Assembly: GCF_000807855.2 (NCBI RefSeq)
Contig: NZ_JRYR02000001.1
Coordinates: 1,231,479 to 1,295,478, forward strand
Direction: 5' to 3'
Source of the DNA: Flammeovirga pacifica
GTDB taxonomy: Bacteria > Bacteroidota > Bacteroidia > Cytophagales > Flammeovirgaceae
Length of the DNA stretch: 64,000 nucleotides
A model generated the notes under the pieces. The model searched no databases, was not told where the DNA came from, and was given only the letters and a program-made list of their open reading frames with translations. Both the position numbers and the translations under genes were made by a program. Below, piece by piece: positions 1-9,484 of the stretch. Every line of letters starts with the position of its first letter. The first letter of the stretch is position 1.

Positions 1-1237
1 AAGAGAAAGTATGACCTTCAAAAGGAGACCATCCACATTTGTAGTGTAAACTTTCTTTATTTACTTCATGAGATTGATTAGGGTCTACTAAAACTAAATC
101 TGCCCAATATCCTTCTTTAATGTACCCTCTTTTCTCTACATCAAATAAAATAGCAGGATTATGACATGCTTTTTCAACGATCTTCTCTAAAGAAATTTTT
201 CCTTGTTTATGGAAATCAAAAAGAACTTGTAATGAATGTTGTACTAATGGACCTCCAGAAGGTGCACTATTATATTTATTACTTTTCTCTTCTAATGTAT
301 GAGGTGCATGATCCGTTGCTATTACATCAATCTTATCATTTAGAACACCAGCTAGAACACCTTCGCCATCTGCTTTTGTTTTTACAGCAGGATTCCACTT
401 AATAAATGCTCCTTTCTTCTTATAATCTTCATCAGAGAACCACATGTGATGTACGCATGCCTCTGAGGTTATTTTCTTATCCTTCAATGGAATATCATTG
501 TCGAATAACTCCAGCTCTTTCGCTGTAGAGATATGAAGAATATGTAAACGAGCACCGTGCTTTCTTGCTAATGCAACTGCTTTAGAAGAAGACGAATAAC
601 AAGCTTCTGCACTTCTAATTTCTGGATGACATTCCATAGGAATATCTTCACCATATTTCTCTATATATTTTTCAAGATTCTCTGCAATCATAGGATCATC
701 CTCACAGTGTGATGCAATGATCATTTGTGCCTTTTGGAAAAGGTTAGCAAGTGTTTCCTCATTATCCACTAACATATTTCCAGTAGAAGAACCCATAAAG
801 ACTTTTATCCCACAAACATTTTTAGGATCAGCCTTTAAAACCTCTTCTAAATTATCGTTAGAAGCTCCAATATAAAAAGAGTAATTTGCTAATGAAGTCT
901 CCTTAGCAATAGCATACTTTTCTTCCAATTTTTCAATTGTTGTTGTTGGAGGTTTCGTATTAGGCATCTCCATAAATGAAGTTACACCCCCTGCTACTGC
1001 AGCTCTAGATTCTGTTTGAATATTTGCTTTTTGAGTTAAGCCAGGCTCTCTAAAATGAACTTGATCATCAATTAATCCTGGTAATAGGTATTTCCCATTA
1101 GCATCAATCAATTTTTCTCCGTTGTGAGAAATAGAAGCTGCGATTTTTTCAATCTTACCTTCATTGATTAAAACATCAGTTTGTTTGATTTGCCCCTCAT
1201 TGACCATCTGGGCGTTTTTGATCAGAATCTTTGACAT
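1..1237 (-). CDS. pyrC: Dihydroorotase (5' part complete, 3' end cut by window edge)
   Basis: Third step of pyrimidine synthesis, cyclising carbamoyl-aspartate to dihydroorotate in the cytoplasm. Translation from the ATG at 1237 begins M-S-K-I-L-I-K-N-A and runs open to the left edge, about 412 codons, close to the usual 430-450. Amidohydrolase landmarks are visible: the D-x-H-V/F-R-E-P-G metal-binding motif (D-D-Q-V-H-F-R-E-P-G), the lysine in G-I-K-V-F-M-G-S-S that is normally carboxylated, S-H-C-E-D, and the A-T-D-H-A-P-H catalytic segment. The last visible residues (C-G-W-S-P-F-E-G) are typical of the C-terminus, so only a few dozen codons are missing. The family also contains allantoinases, but this motif set favours dihydroorotase. 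Confidence 0.93.
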   Translation of the reverse strand, partial: MSKILIKNAQMVNEGQIKQTDVLINEGKIEKIAASISHNGEKLIDANGKYLLPGLIDDQVHFREPGLTQKANIQTESRAAVAGGVTSFMEMPNTKPPTTTIEKLEEKYAIAKETSLANYSFYIGASNDNLEEVLKADPKNVCGIKVFMGSSTGNMLVDNEETLANLFQKAQMIIASHCEDDPMIAENLEKYIEKYGEDIPMECHPEIRSAEACYSSSSKAVALARKHGARLHILHISTAKELELFDNDIPLKDKKITSEACVHHMWFSDEDYKKKGAFIKWNPAVKTKADGEGVLAGVLNDKIDVIATDHAPHTLEEKSNKYNSAPSGGPLVQHSLQVLFDFHKQGKISLEKIVEKACHNPAILFDVEKRGYIKEGYWADLVLVDPNQSHEVNKESLHYKCGWSPFEGHTFS

Positions 1238-1300
1238 ATTCTTATGTTTAATATTTGATTCCACGAAGATACATCCCAAAAGATCCTTTTTAAAAAAAAA

Positions 1301-1331
1301 GCATAAAAAAAAGACCTCAATTTGAGGCCTT
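1301..1331 (-). terminator. Rho-independent terminator between amidase gene and pyrC
   Basis: The inverted repeat at 1311-1331 (aagacctcaa/ttgaggcctt, one G·U-type mismatch) forms a hairpin. On the minus strand it is followed by a T-rich run (A-run at 1291-1310 on the plus strand). It probably ends transcripts of the amidase gene, although it lies about 290 bases past that stop codon. Confidence 0.75.
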
Positions 1332-1487
1332 TTATAATGTCTGTTTGTCTAGTCTATATTAGTGGAAAGAACTTTTTCGTTCCTGTTGTATCATAACTAT
1401 TTGTCTTTTAACTAATTATAAATACGGCACTATAGCTATCATAAGCTATAAAATTGATGTATCTTAACAAGATTAACACTAATTTAA

Positions 1488-1552
1488 GATAAATGAATGA
1501 ATTATCACTCATGAATTAAGCTATGATAATTTCACCTATCATTCATTTTATC
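1488..1552. repeat. Long imperfect inverted repeat in the 1238-1622 gap
   Basis: Bases 1488-1500 (gataaatgaatga) pair with 1539-1552 (tcattcattttatc, one extra T). The inner arms 1501-1507 (attatca) and 1524-1530 (tgataat) are perfect complements. The whole forms a 65-base hairpin or cruciform with a 16-base loop. It lies between the amidase stop and the terminator, so it would be in the amidase 3' UTR or a regulatory site. No coding potential was seen in the remaining gap. Confidence 0.5.
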
Positions 1553-1622
1553 AAATAATATTTCTTTAATGAGTTTTAGACCAAACTAATAAGGTAATAC
1601 TTAGTGTACATTGCCAAATTTT

Positions 1623-4600
1623 CTATATCTGATTAAAAAATTTAAGAATATCACCCATCACCTCAATCCTTTTTACCTCATGATTGATTGTTTCAAAAGG
1701 AAAACCTAATACAATTACTCTTCGATTTTCTTTTTGATAGGCTACACCAGCACTCTTATTACTTCCTAAGTATCTACCAATTACTGCCCCATAAGTATCT
1801 GATGGATCTAAAGCATCCACAGACTCTACTGCATATAAATGGGTATCAATATTTTTTGCATAGGTGAGATCTTTAAATGATTTGAAATTTTTATGTGTCG
1901 CTACCAAATTTCCTGTTCTATCAGCATGTGCTCCCCTACTTTTAAAATGTAAACTATTCGTTGCAAACAGCACGTCATTATGTTTCCTCCCTTTATGAAT
2001 ACCTTCATTGGTAAAAACCAAATCTGAGCCAACAAAAGCACCTGTAATTAATAATCTACTATCTTCTTTTCTTGAGAATTGGATCAATTTATCTCTAAAC
2101 GATATTGAAAAACATTCATAGTCATACAATTTAGTCTTACGATTTAATGTTGACTTTTGCTCTCCTAATAATACATCAATAATTTTATATCTATTAAGGT
2201 CAATAGCACCATTTTCAACAGATGCTTTACTTGTTGATACAAAAGATCTTTTATAATAGAATAATGCTTTTCCATGTATTTTAGTAAAGTCGTGTGTATT
2301 TCCCCTGACTAATATAGTTTCAGCATCTGCATAACTTCCTCCATGTCCAGGGGTGTCATCATCTAACCATTCTGATTTTGGGTTATAATCATATTGCTTC
2401 CCTGTGAAACTCACATCAACACCATCTGCTACACCTTCATTTTCTGATGTAAAACCTTTATAGTTATCCGTTTCAATAGAACTCGGTCCTCCTATTCTTT
2501 CAAATGCATTGACAATAAGCACAGGATCGTTATGAAAATCAGCTAACGCCAATTCTTCTGTCGAAAAACTCTCCCCTCCCTCATTTAAGGCGGTCACCTT
2601 AAACTGATATAGTTTTCCTTTTTCTACCTTTAATTGAAAAGTCGAATCCTTTGTAATTTGACCATTATCCCAACCTTTATTTCCGATTTGTGTATACACT
2701 TTAAAATAAGTTGGCTTTGCTGATTCTTCTAGAGGATCTACTTGAGGTTTCCATTTTAGTATAGCCTTTGACTTTTCGAGTTCAACAGAAAATTGTGTAG
2801 GTTTTAAAGGACTTACTACATATTCTGTTGCATTTTGATATGCTAGATATTTAAGTATTCCTTTATAGATGGCACGACTCACATCAAATCTAAATTTAGG
2901 GTCCAAAGCAAATTGCATGTCCTTAAAATTCTGATGTGATAGCAACTCTATAAGTATGGAAGGAACATTAGTATAAACGGCTTCACTATATCTTCTATCC
3001 CATAGTTCTCTTCTATTCCAGATAGAATCATGAAGAACTCTAATATCATTTACGATTTGAGTTTGTACAATATCTGCTAAATCTCTGTTTGTAAATCTTG
3101 ACTGACCTGAAGGAAATTCTTCTCCCTTTTTCATATTGGTGGTACTATATATCATTAAAGTACCTTTCGTAGTGTCTGATTCCGAAATTCCAGAATCAGT
3201 ATGTAAAGCAACGGCAAGATCTATATCCAAATTCAAACCTGAAGAGGCTATTTCTGGGCTTAAAGCATAAGGTGCTCCTACTAACCAATTGACCCATTCT
3301 CCTCTGCATTGATAATCATCTTTATAATCGTTTTCATTTTCGTTTGGAGTAAATACATGTTTTGGAGCCCCGCTATATTGTAAATGATACCTAGCACCTT
3401 CCATAAAACGAGGTCTACCACTTGTAGCAGTCCCTCTCTGTATATTACCAATTCCACCACCAAAACGCACTGCATCTGCAGTAATCATAACATTTTCACC
3501 TTTGTCCAAAGAATGACTTGATAAAGTGACTTTTTCATTCTCAGAACCATTAAAAGTAAAAGTACCTAAGTAGACCCAAGTACCTCCACCGATCTTTTGA
3601 TTAACGATAAATTCTTTCTTCTGTTCTTGATGATAAACAGTATATTTTGCATCGGAAACACCATTTTCTAAAGAGGCATAACTGATGTAAACAGCAAAAT
3701 CTCCTTTTAATTTTGATTGAGCACTCCAAGTAATCACTTCTTTTTTATGGTGGGTAGGTTTAAACTTTCTATAAGTACCCATCGTGAAGGGCTCTTCATT
3801 GTCATTATAGATCATTTTATTTAGAAAACCCTCACCTCCGGCAAAGACCGTTCCTTGTTCCGAGTATCCTTTTCTATCCCCATCGTTATCTACCACTAAG
3901 GAGGTTTTCTGAGTATCTCTTTCCCTTGGTAATATTACTCTAGCCCCTGCTTTTTCTAACATGGGTGTTAAATATGGCAACACAAAAGAAGTAGGTAATA
4001 AATCTTCTACGGTTTGAAATAATCTGGCTCTTTGCCATTCCCATCTATTTAAAGAAGATTCGTAATACCATCCATGACTATTCCATAATGCTATATTTTT
4101 ATTCTCCAGTCCCTTCGAAAAATGAATATTATCTATACTACTTACCCATTGAACTCTATTGGAATCTTGTAATGGCATTAAATTTCTTGATAGATCAATA
4201 TCATGATCATTGCGATATATATTGGGTACTAAATCTTTTAACTCGCATTTTGGTGTAATCGGCCACCTATTCTTACGAGCAATTTTCACTTTCTCTTTTT
4301 CAGTAGATTTCCCTACATAAAACTTAAGATCATATTCTTGATATGTTTTCCCTAAGATGTTTCTCACTTGAAAATAAATATCTTCAACATCCTCATTTCT
4401 GAGTGGAGTATATTCAAATTGTTTACCAAGGAAAAAGTTAATCTTCTTCGATTTAGGTACTATCTGAACCGTTTCTAATTTTGCTGAAGTATCAGGAATA
4501 AAGTGATATTCTTTATTTATTGCTTTTTCTAAATATGACTTAAACTTATTGGTAACATCGCTTTTAGATTGTCCAATAAGTAGTAATGGAAAAAATAACA

Positions 4601-4625
4601 AAAGGGCAGAAAAAATCCTTTTCAT
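1623..4625 (-). CDS. Secreted N-acetylmuramoyl-L-alanine amidase with golvesin-like and fibronectin type III regions
   Basis: Probable cell-wall hydrolase cleaving the amide between MurNAc and the stem peptide. The ATG at 4625 gives a clean signal peptide (M-K-R-I-F-S-A-L-L-L-F-F-P); a TTG six bases upstream is an alternative start. About 1000 aa, far longer than a plain Amidase_3 enzyme. The amidase signals are split: L-N-W-type entry plus S-H-G-W-Y near residue 185, A-L-H-T-D-S-G near 490, and a late I-L-I-E-L-L-S-H-Q-N motif near 570. Golvesin-type beta-sandwich sequence (Y-T-V-Y-H, G-G-G-T-W-V-Y-L-G-T-F) is inserted between them. A fibronectin III-like stretch follows (about 630-740), then an uncharacterised C-terminal domain. 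Similar Bacteroidota proteins are often named xanthan lyase-like or golvesin-domain proteins. The single-gene unit ends at the distal terminator near 1311. Confidence 0.75.
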   Translation of the reverse strand: MKRIFSALLLFFPLLLIGQSKSDVTNKFKSYLEKAINKEYHFIPDTSAKLETVQIVPKSKKINFFLGKQFEYTPLRNEDVEDIYFQVRNILGKTYQEYDLKFYVGKSTEKEKVKIARKNRWPITPKCELKDLVPNIYRNDHDIDLSRNLMPLQDSNRVQWVSSIDNIHFSKGLENKNIALWNSHGWYYESSLNRWEWQRARLFQTVEDLLPTSFVLPYLTPMLEKAGARVILPRERDTQKTSLVVDNDGDRKGYSEQGTVFAGGEGFLNKMIYNDNEEPFTMGTYRKFKPTHHKKEVITWSAQSKLKGDFAVYISYASLENGVSDAKYTVYHQEQKKEFIVNQKIGGGTWVYLGTFTFNGSENEKVTLSSHSLDKGENVMITADAVRFGGGIGNIQRGTATSGRPRFMEGARYHLQYSGAPKHVFTPNENENDYKDDYQCRGEWVNWLVGAPYALSPEIASSGLNLDIDLAVALHTDSGISESDTTKGTLMIYSTTNMKKGEEFPSGQSRFTNRDLADIVQTQIVNDIRVLHDSIWNRRELWDRRYSEAVYTNVPSILIELLSHQNFKDMQFALDPKFRFDVSRAIYKGILKYLAYQNATEYVVSPLKPTQFSVELEKSKAILKWKPQVDPLEESAKPTYFKVYTQIGNKGWDNGQITKDSTFQLKVEKGKLYQFKVTALNEGGESFSTEELALADFHNDPVLIVNAFERIGGPSSIETDNYKGFTSENEGVADGVDVSFTGKQYDYNPKSEWLDDDTPGHGGSYADAETILVRGNTHDFTKIHGKALFYYKRSFVSTSKASVENGAIDLNRYKIIDVLLGEQKSTLNRKTKLYDYECFSISFRDKLIQFSRKEDSRLLITGAFVGSDLVFTNEGIHKGRKHNDVLFATNSLHFKSRGAHADRTGNLVATHKNFKSFKDLTYAKNIDTHLYAVESVDALDPSDTYGAVIGRYLGSNKSAGVAYQKENRRVIVLGFPFETINHEVKRIEVMGDILKFFNQI

Positions 4626-4863
4626 TTTCAAAAAAGTAAGCGTTAGATAAGAAGAATACTATTTAGATGATCAAACCACATTCAATATAAACCTGAATCT
4701 TATTTTTAAATCAAATGGATAATCAATCGATAATCTAAAATATATTGCTCTATTATTTAGTTAATTGTAGTATTTACCAATTTGACAGTAATGCCATTGG
4801 ATATTAGATTCCACTTGGTATAACTTGAGTAACACAATAAGTTAACCAAAGGTGAAAATATAA

Positions 4864-4891
4864 AATAAAAAAGACGGATAAAGTATCCGTC
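4864..4891 (-). terminator. Terminator of the tetR-type gene
   Basis: Perfect 8-base stem gacggata/tatccgtc (4873-4880 and 4884-4891) with a three-base loop, followed on the minus strand by a T-rich tract. It sits 61 bases past the stop of the regulator gene. The rest of the gap 4626-4863 shows nothing recognisable. Confidence 0.88.
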
Positions 4892-4951
4892 TGTTTCACC
4901 TTCAGTAATATAAATTAAAGGCTTTCACCTTTATCAAGTACTTTTCATTGT

Positions 4952-5533
4952 TTAGCTTAACGCTTTTATCACTAAACGTGCTACAATTTTTGCATCACTT
5001 TCAGTTAAACGTTCTTTACTAAATACTTCAGTTGCTCTTGCAGAAGCATACTGAATTGGTATTGCAGGAAAAACGGCGTTGAACATTTCAACGTTGATAT
5101 CCTTTTGAATTTCACCTGTATTATACCCTCTTTCTACCATTCTTTTTGAGCTTTCTGGTATTTTTAAGACCATTTCTTTACTCATCAAGAAAGTGTAATC
5201 ATTCATAAGCATATTGATAAACTTTGCTCTTGAAGGATTATCATTTGCTAAGTTAAATATTTCAACACAGAAATGATAGATCACTGCTTCTAAAGTGTCG
5301 TATTCTTCCATATATTTAAAAATTAAATTACGGAAATACTCAATATTAGAATGATATAAAGATTGAACTAATGCAGCTTTACTTGGATAGTGTCTATATA
5401 AATATCCATCAGCTACTTGTGCTTTTTTAGCAATTGACGAAACGGATGCTCCCCCATACCCCTTAGAAACGACCATTTCAATAGTTGCTTCCTTAATTCT
5501 TTGTAGTTTTGTTTCGTCGATACTTTTTGCCAT
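4952..5533 (-). CDS. TetR/AcrR family transcriptional regulator
   Basis: DNA-binding repressor of 193 aa, normal for the family. The N-terminal helix-turn-helix lies at about residues 10-55 (A-T-I-E-M-V-V-S-K-G-Y, then S-V-S-S-I-A-K-K-A and G-Y-L-Y-R-H-Y-P-S-K). The C-terminal half is a variable all-helical ligand-binding domain that gives no clue to the inducer. The gene is alone, with its own promoter (5588-5617), an imperfect palindrome in the leader and its own terminator, so autoregulation is likely. It might also control the adjacent amidase or the TonB-receptor operon, but nothing in the sequence shows that. Confidence 0.9.
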   Translation of the reverse strand: MAKSIDETKLQRIKEATIEMVVSKGYGGASVSSIAKKAQVADGYLYRHYPSKAALVQSLYHSNIEYFRNLIFKYMEEYDTLEAVIYHFCVEIFNLANDNPSRAKFINMLMNDYTFLMSKEMVLKIPESSKRMVERGYNTGEIQKDINVEMFNAVFPAIPIQYASARATEVFSKERLTESDAKIVARLVIKALS

Positions 5534-5559
5534 CTTCTATCAGTTTCTGTTGTATAATG

Positions 5560-5577
5560 AATGAACGAATTCTCATT
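5560..5577. promoter_or_regulatory. Putative TetR operator
   Basis: Imperfect palindrome with arms aatga (5560-5564) and tcatt (5573-5577), repeated once more just outside (aatga at 5556, attaatga at 5575-5582). It sits just downstream of the predicted transcription start of the tetR-type gene, where a bound repressor would block transcription. Confidence 0.4.
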
Positions 5578-5587
5578 AATGAATATA

Positions 5588-5617
5588 CAAAATTATAGGA
5601 AACCAATAAGCAACCAA
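5588..5617 (-). promoter_or_regulatory. Promoter of the tetR-type gene
   Basis: On the minus strand TTG (5617-5615), a 19-base spacer, then TAATTTTG (5595-5588) match the Bacteroidota sigma-A consensus TTG-N19-21-TAnnTTTG. The predicted start is near 5581, about 48 bases before the ATG. Confidence 0.65.
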
Positions 5618-5732
5618 ACTTTTTTAAAAATATATGGATGTTAGCATAATAAAATATGCATTTTGAACAGATTATGGTAATAATTAATTAGTTCAAGGAA
5701 TAACTTTAACTTTCCAAGGGATTTCTTCCTTC

Positions 5733-8129
5733 CTAAATCTTTACTTGTAATGTGAAGTAATAATTCCTTCCATCTGAAGGTATTATACCTGGACCTGGAT
5801 ACCCTGTTGCTCTTCTTGTAAAGTACATATTATTAGTAAGGTTATTTATACCTGACTCAATACCCAACCATTTAAAATTATATTTTGCTGATAAATCCAT
5901 TACATAATAGCTTGGAATTGGACCATAAACGGCATCAGCTAACGGTTCTTCTGTATTCGCTGCATCTGTATAATGCTTTTCAACATAAGTATATTGAAGA
6001 GATAAATTGAAAGATTTATAACCTGCATTCAATCCTGTTTTGATATTAAAGGGAGGAACTAACTCAACATCTTTACCATCATACACTCTATCATCTGAAA
6101 TATATTTACCTTGTATTAAAGCTACATTAGCAAAGAGATTCACATGATAATCTGATAAAGGTGAAAAAATATCCATCCATTTTATTTCTGCATACGACTC
6201 TACTCCTAACGTATATGCATCTGCTATGTTTGTTCTAATTGGATTTGCTGGGTTAGCCAAACCAATTTTATCATTGTATCTCAAATAAAAAGCACTTACA
6301 TCATAATTTAACCACTTTAAAGCACCTCTTGCTCCTAAATCTGCAGAATATCCTTTTTCATCTTTTAGATTAGGATCAATTCTCACATTCGTATTTAAAG
6401 ATCTTAAATCTGAATATGTAATGGCTCTATAATTCTGAGATAAGTTGGCATAAACCTCTAAATCATCTGTTGGTTTATAACTAAAACCAATACCTGCGAT
6501 AAATATATTTCTATTGTTTTCTATATTATCCTCCATCGGACGAGTGATCTCTTCTATTAAACCATCATCGCCCGGTTCGTAAAACGTTTGCTGATAATAC
6601 CCTTTACCAGTAGTTTGAATCATTTCAAAACGTATACCGGGTGTAATTGAGAATTTGTCTGATATCTGAAAAATATTTTCAGCAAAAAACGCGTAATTAT
6701 TTATTCTAAAATTATGGTCTGATAATAAAGAATCTGGATGAGAAAAAGAAAAGTCAGCATCTTTACCATCCGAAGCATCACCTTGCTTTTTATCATCATT
6801 ACCATGATAAAGACGAGAACCCACAACAAAAACAGAAGGCTTCCCTCTAAAATCATAATGCTGCATGTATCTTATTTCAGTACCAATATTTCGAAATTCA
6901 TCCGCCACTAATAACCTTGGTTCATTATAAGGATCAAGTTTATTCAAGTTTATACCTAATGCATCTCTACTAGCAAGTAAGCCAAAATTTCTCATTTCAA
7001 TTTTAGCTTTTGGAGAGAGTTGGTATTGAAAATTGACTGAAGCAATATTCCAATTCACTTTAAACCAGTTTTGATCGGTATAAGATGCCCTTGGATCGTT
7101 GTAGAATTCATCATCAGTTAAACCACCTGGCTGCTGAGCTAGGTAATCCATATGAGTTATTTCTACTCCTATTTTCAACTTATCATTGATATCATATTGT
7201 ACTCCTGTAAATATTGTATTGACATTAAAATCAGAATTAGGTCTCCAGCCATCTCCTTTTTTGTATTGGTACATGGCATAATAATTCACTTTACCTTTTT
7301 GTCCGCCAATACTATTAAATGAATTAAACAGACCAAAAGAACCCACTGTCTGTCTTGTGACGAACTCAAAAGGTTTTTCTGTATTTCCTCTCTTCATTTT
7401 AAAGTTCAAAAGACCTCCAAATTGAGTTCCATATTGTAAAGAAGCGGCTCCTCTAACTATTTGAACTTCTTCTACAGCTTCCATTGGTGGAGTATAATAG
7501 CTTTCAGGGTAACCTAATGCATCTGCAGCAATGTCATAACCGTTTTGTCTTGTATTGAAATTAGAGGTCCTGTTAGGACTTAGTCCTCTACCTCCAATTC
7601 CTAGTTGAATTCCTGCTCCATCACTTTCCCAAATATTTAAACCTGGTACTCTATTATATACCTGACGAGAATTGTTTGTAGCTAAATTGGCAGTCAGATT
7701 ATCTACCAAAATGACTTCACTCTTTTTCCCTTCAAAAATGGAAGTTCCTACTACAGCTTCCATTCTTTTAATTTCTGCTGATGACGAGGCATCTCTCACA
7801 TCTACTTCCTCTAACAACGTTTCTAAAGGTCGTAAGGTGAAATTCAAATTTTGATCGGCATTCGTAATGGTTACATTATTTTCTAATGGTGAGAATCCAT
7901 ATAAAAAAACACCAATACTATAAGTTTTACCTTCTGATAAATTATCTAATTGATATTCTCCTTTATCATTGGTGATCACTTTTTGTGTTTTTCCTTTTAT
8001 ATATACATTCACTCCCTCCAAAGGTTGATTGGAAGAATCTAATACTTTACCGGATATACTCCTTTGTGCATTTACATAAGAAGCGGTAATAAAAGAAAGA
8101 CAAATAAAAAGTAGTAATCTGTATTGCAT
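5733..8129 (-). CDS. TonB-dependent outer-membrane receptor, iron-chelate type
   Basis: Outer-membrane gated channel importing a ligand with energy from TonB. The ATG at 8129 is chosen because it gives the signal peptide M-Q-Y-R-L-L-L-F-I-C-L-S-F and lies 6 bases after the upstream stop; an in-frame ATG at 8159 would overlap the upstream gene and add a non-signal extension. After cleavage come a carboxypeptidase-like regulatory domain (S-G-K-V-L-D-S-S-N-Q-P-L-E-G, about 25-105), a plug domain (R-V-P-G-L-N-I-W-E-S-D-G, E-E-V-Q-I-V-R-G-A-A-S-L-Q-Y-G) and a beta-barrel ending in a typical C-terminal strand (Y-F-T-L-Q-V-K-I). It resembles FecA-type receptors. It is the last gene of the DUF4856-imelysin-HTTM-receptor operon, which suggests iron or another metal chelate as ligand. 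Confidence 0.88.
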   Translation of the reverse strand: MQYRLLLFICLSFITASYVNAQRSISGKVLDSSNQPLEGVNVYIKGKTQKVITNDKGEYQLDNLSEGKTYSIGVFLYGFSPLENNVTITNADQNLNFTLRPLETLLEEVDVRDASSSAEIKRMEAVVGTSIFEGKKSEVILVDNLTANLATNNSRQVYNRVPGLNIWESDGAGIQLGIGGRGLSPNRTSNFNTRQNGYDIAADALGYPESYYTPPMEAVEEVQIVRGAASLQYGTQFGGLLNFKMKRGNTEKPFEFVTRQTVGSFGLFNSFNSIGGQKGKVNYYAMYQYKKGDGWRPNSDFNVNTIFTGVQYDINDKLKIGVEITHMDYLAQQPGGLTDDEFYNDPRASYTDQNWFKVNWNIASVNFQYQLSPKAKIEMRNFGLLASRDALGINLNKLDPYNEPRLLVADEFRNIGTEIRYMQHYDFRGKPSVFVVGSRLYHGNDDKKQGDASDGKDADFSFSHPDSLLSDHNFRINNYAFFAENIFQISDKFSITPGIRFEMIQTTGKGYYQQTFYEPGDDGLIEEITRPMEDNIENNRNIFIAGIGFSYKPTDDLEVYANLSQNYRAITYSDLRSLNTNVRIDPNLKDEKGYSADLGARGALKWLNYDVSAFYLRYNDKIGLANPANPIRTNIADAYTLGVESYAEIKWMDIFSPLSDYHVNLFANVALIQGKYISDDRVYDGKDVELVPPFNIKTGLNAGYKSFNLSLQYTYVEKHYTDAANTEEPLADAVYGPIPSYYVMDLSAKYNFKWLGIESGINNLTNNMYFTRRATGYPGPGIIPSDGRNYYFTLQVKI

Positions 8130-8134
8130 AAAAA

Positions 8135-9484
8135 TTATCCATTGAAAGGAAGAATCCATTCTTTAGGTAAAAATGAGTCTGAAAGTTCTGTTAAGTCGAT
8201 AGTAGGATCAATAAATCTTTTACTTGATCGACCATTTAAAGACACAAAAGCATCTACATAAACTTTAGGAAACTCAATACCTTTTTTCTTGTATTCTTCT
8301 TTCAAATATTTAGCGTATTGTAAAATAAAATCTGGTTGAGTGGCCATCATTTTTTCTTGTAATGGCGTTAAATAATCACTGTTTGTTATTTCAATTCTAT
8401 GATTATTTTCTGGGTTTTCCACATAAAAAGTAGCAGCTCCTGATTTTTCCATCAGCATCACTCTCCAAGAAAACCTAAATCCTTGTTCTGTCCAGAAAAG
8501 ATTATCATCATAAAGAGCATATCTAAACGGAAACGATAATTGTAGGATAAAAAACAATAAGAATGAGGCTCTCATTATCTTTTGTGGAATAGAATTTAGT
8601 TTACCTCTCTGTACCTTAAAATCTAAGTTTTCAGTACTAAAAAAACGACTTAAGGCAATAATAATCTTTTCATGAAACTCATCAGAAAAGAAGATTAATG
8701 TACTCAAGATCATAATGAAAGGAAACATTCCGATAGGGAATAATAATGAAGTAATAATATGGAAAAAGATTACAGCTAAATAAGCATATATTCTTGTTTT
8801 CTTATTGGCCAATAAAAAGGGTACAAATAAATCGTAAAAACAACCTGCCCAAGAAAAGAAATAGGCAACCCATTTATATTTAAATAATGGACCTATTATC
8901 CATAAATCTGTTCTAGAAGCTAACCACAACTTTAAAGGTTGTGCTCTAAAAAGCCAATCTGCGTTTATTTTGGCAACACCAGCATAAAAATAAACTATAG
9001 CTAATTGTAATTTCACTACATTGATTGTCCAAGCAGATACATGCGTTCTAAACGTCTCTGGATTTCTATAAACATCGACTGAAAAACGTCTGTGAGCAGG
9101 AAGGAAGATCATGATGAAAGCCATCAAACTCACAAAATAATAATGATTTAGATAATTGGTTAGGTCAATAAGTTCAACATAAGTGAATGTCAAGAAGTAA
9201 GTTAATGCTGATAGTCTATAAAAGGCGCCAAAGGTAATTCCAATGGCAGAAATAATCATTAAAATGAAAATCAGATACATGCCCAAATCTCCCAAAGGGC
9301 TTATCCATGAAAAACCGTAATAATGAAAAAAGAACGAGGGTTGAATAAACTGTGAGTCTATCCAACCGTTCGCCCAAAATCTTATAGCACTCCCTGCCAT
9401 CATTAGGCCAAAGATCATTCTAAAAACTACAAGAGGTGCAATAGAAACTTGTTTGTGTATGTATTCTTCTATTTTAGTCTCCAT
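8135..9484 (-). CDS. HTTM-domain membrane protein (vitamin K-dependent gamma-carboxylase-like)
   Basis: Integral membrane protein of about 449 aa. The horizontally transferred transmembrane (HTTM) domain fills the first 300 residues with several hydrophobic segments (P-L-V-V-F-R-M-I-F-G, then Y-L-N-H-Y-Y-F-V-S-L and F-L-P-A-H-R-R-F-S-V-D). A periplasmic C-terminal part follows (F-R-F-S-W-R-V-M-L-M-E-K). The family includes gamma-glutamyl carboxylase, but the substrate of bacterial members is unknown. The ATG at 9484 overlaps the upstream imelysin stop by 11 bases; a GTG at 9487 is also possible. Tight packing between the imelysin and receptor genes says it serves the same uptake system. Confidence 0.85.
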   Translation of the reverse strand: METKIEEYIHKQVSIAPLVVFRMIFGLMMAGSAIRFWANGWIDSQFIQPSFFFHYYGFSWISPLGDLGMYLIFILMIISAIGITFGAFYRLSALTYFLTFTYVELIDLTNYLNHYYFVSLMAFIMIFLPAHRRFSVDVYRNPETFRTHVSAWTINVVKLQLAIVYFYAGVAKINADWLFRAQPLKLWLASRTDLWIIGPLFKYKWVAYFFSWAGCFYDLFVPFLLANKKTRIYAYLAVIFFHIITSLLFPIGMFPFIMILSTLIFFSDEFHEKIIIALSRFFSTENLDFKVQRGKLNSIPQKIMRASFLLFFILQLSFPFRYALYDDNLFWTEQGFRFSWRVMLMEKSGAATFYVENPENNHRIEITNSDYLTPLQEKMMATQPDFILQYAKYLKEEYKKKGIEFPKVYVDAFVSLNGRSSKRFIDPTIDLTELSDSFLPKEWILPFNG

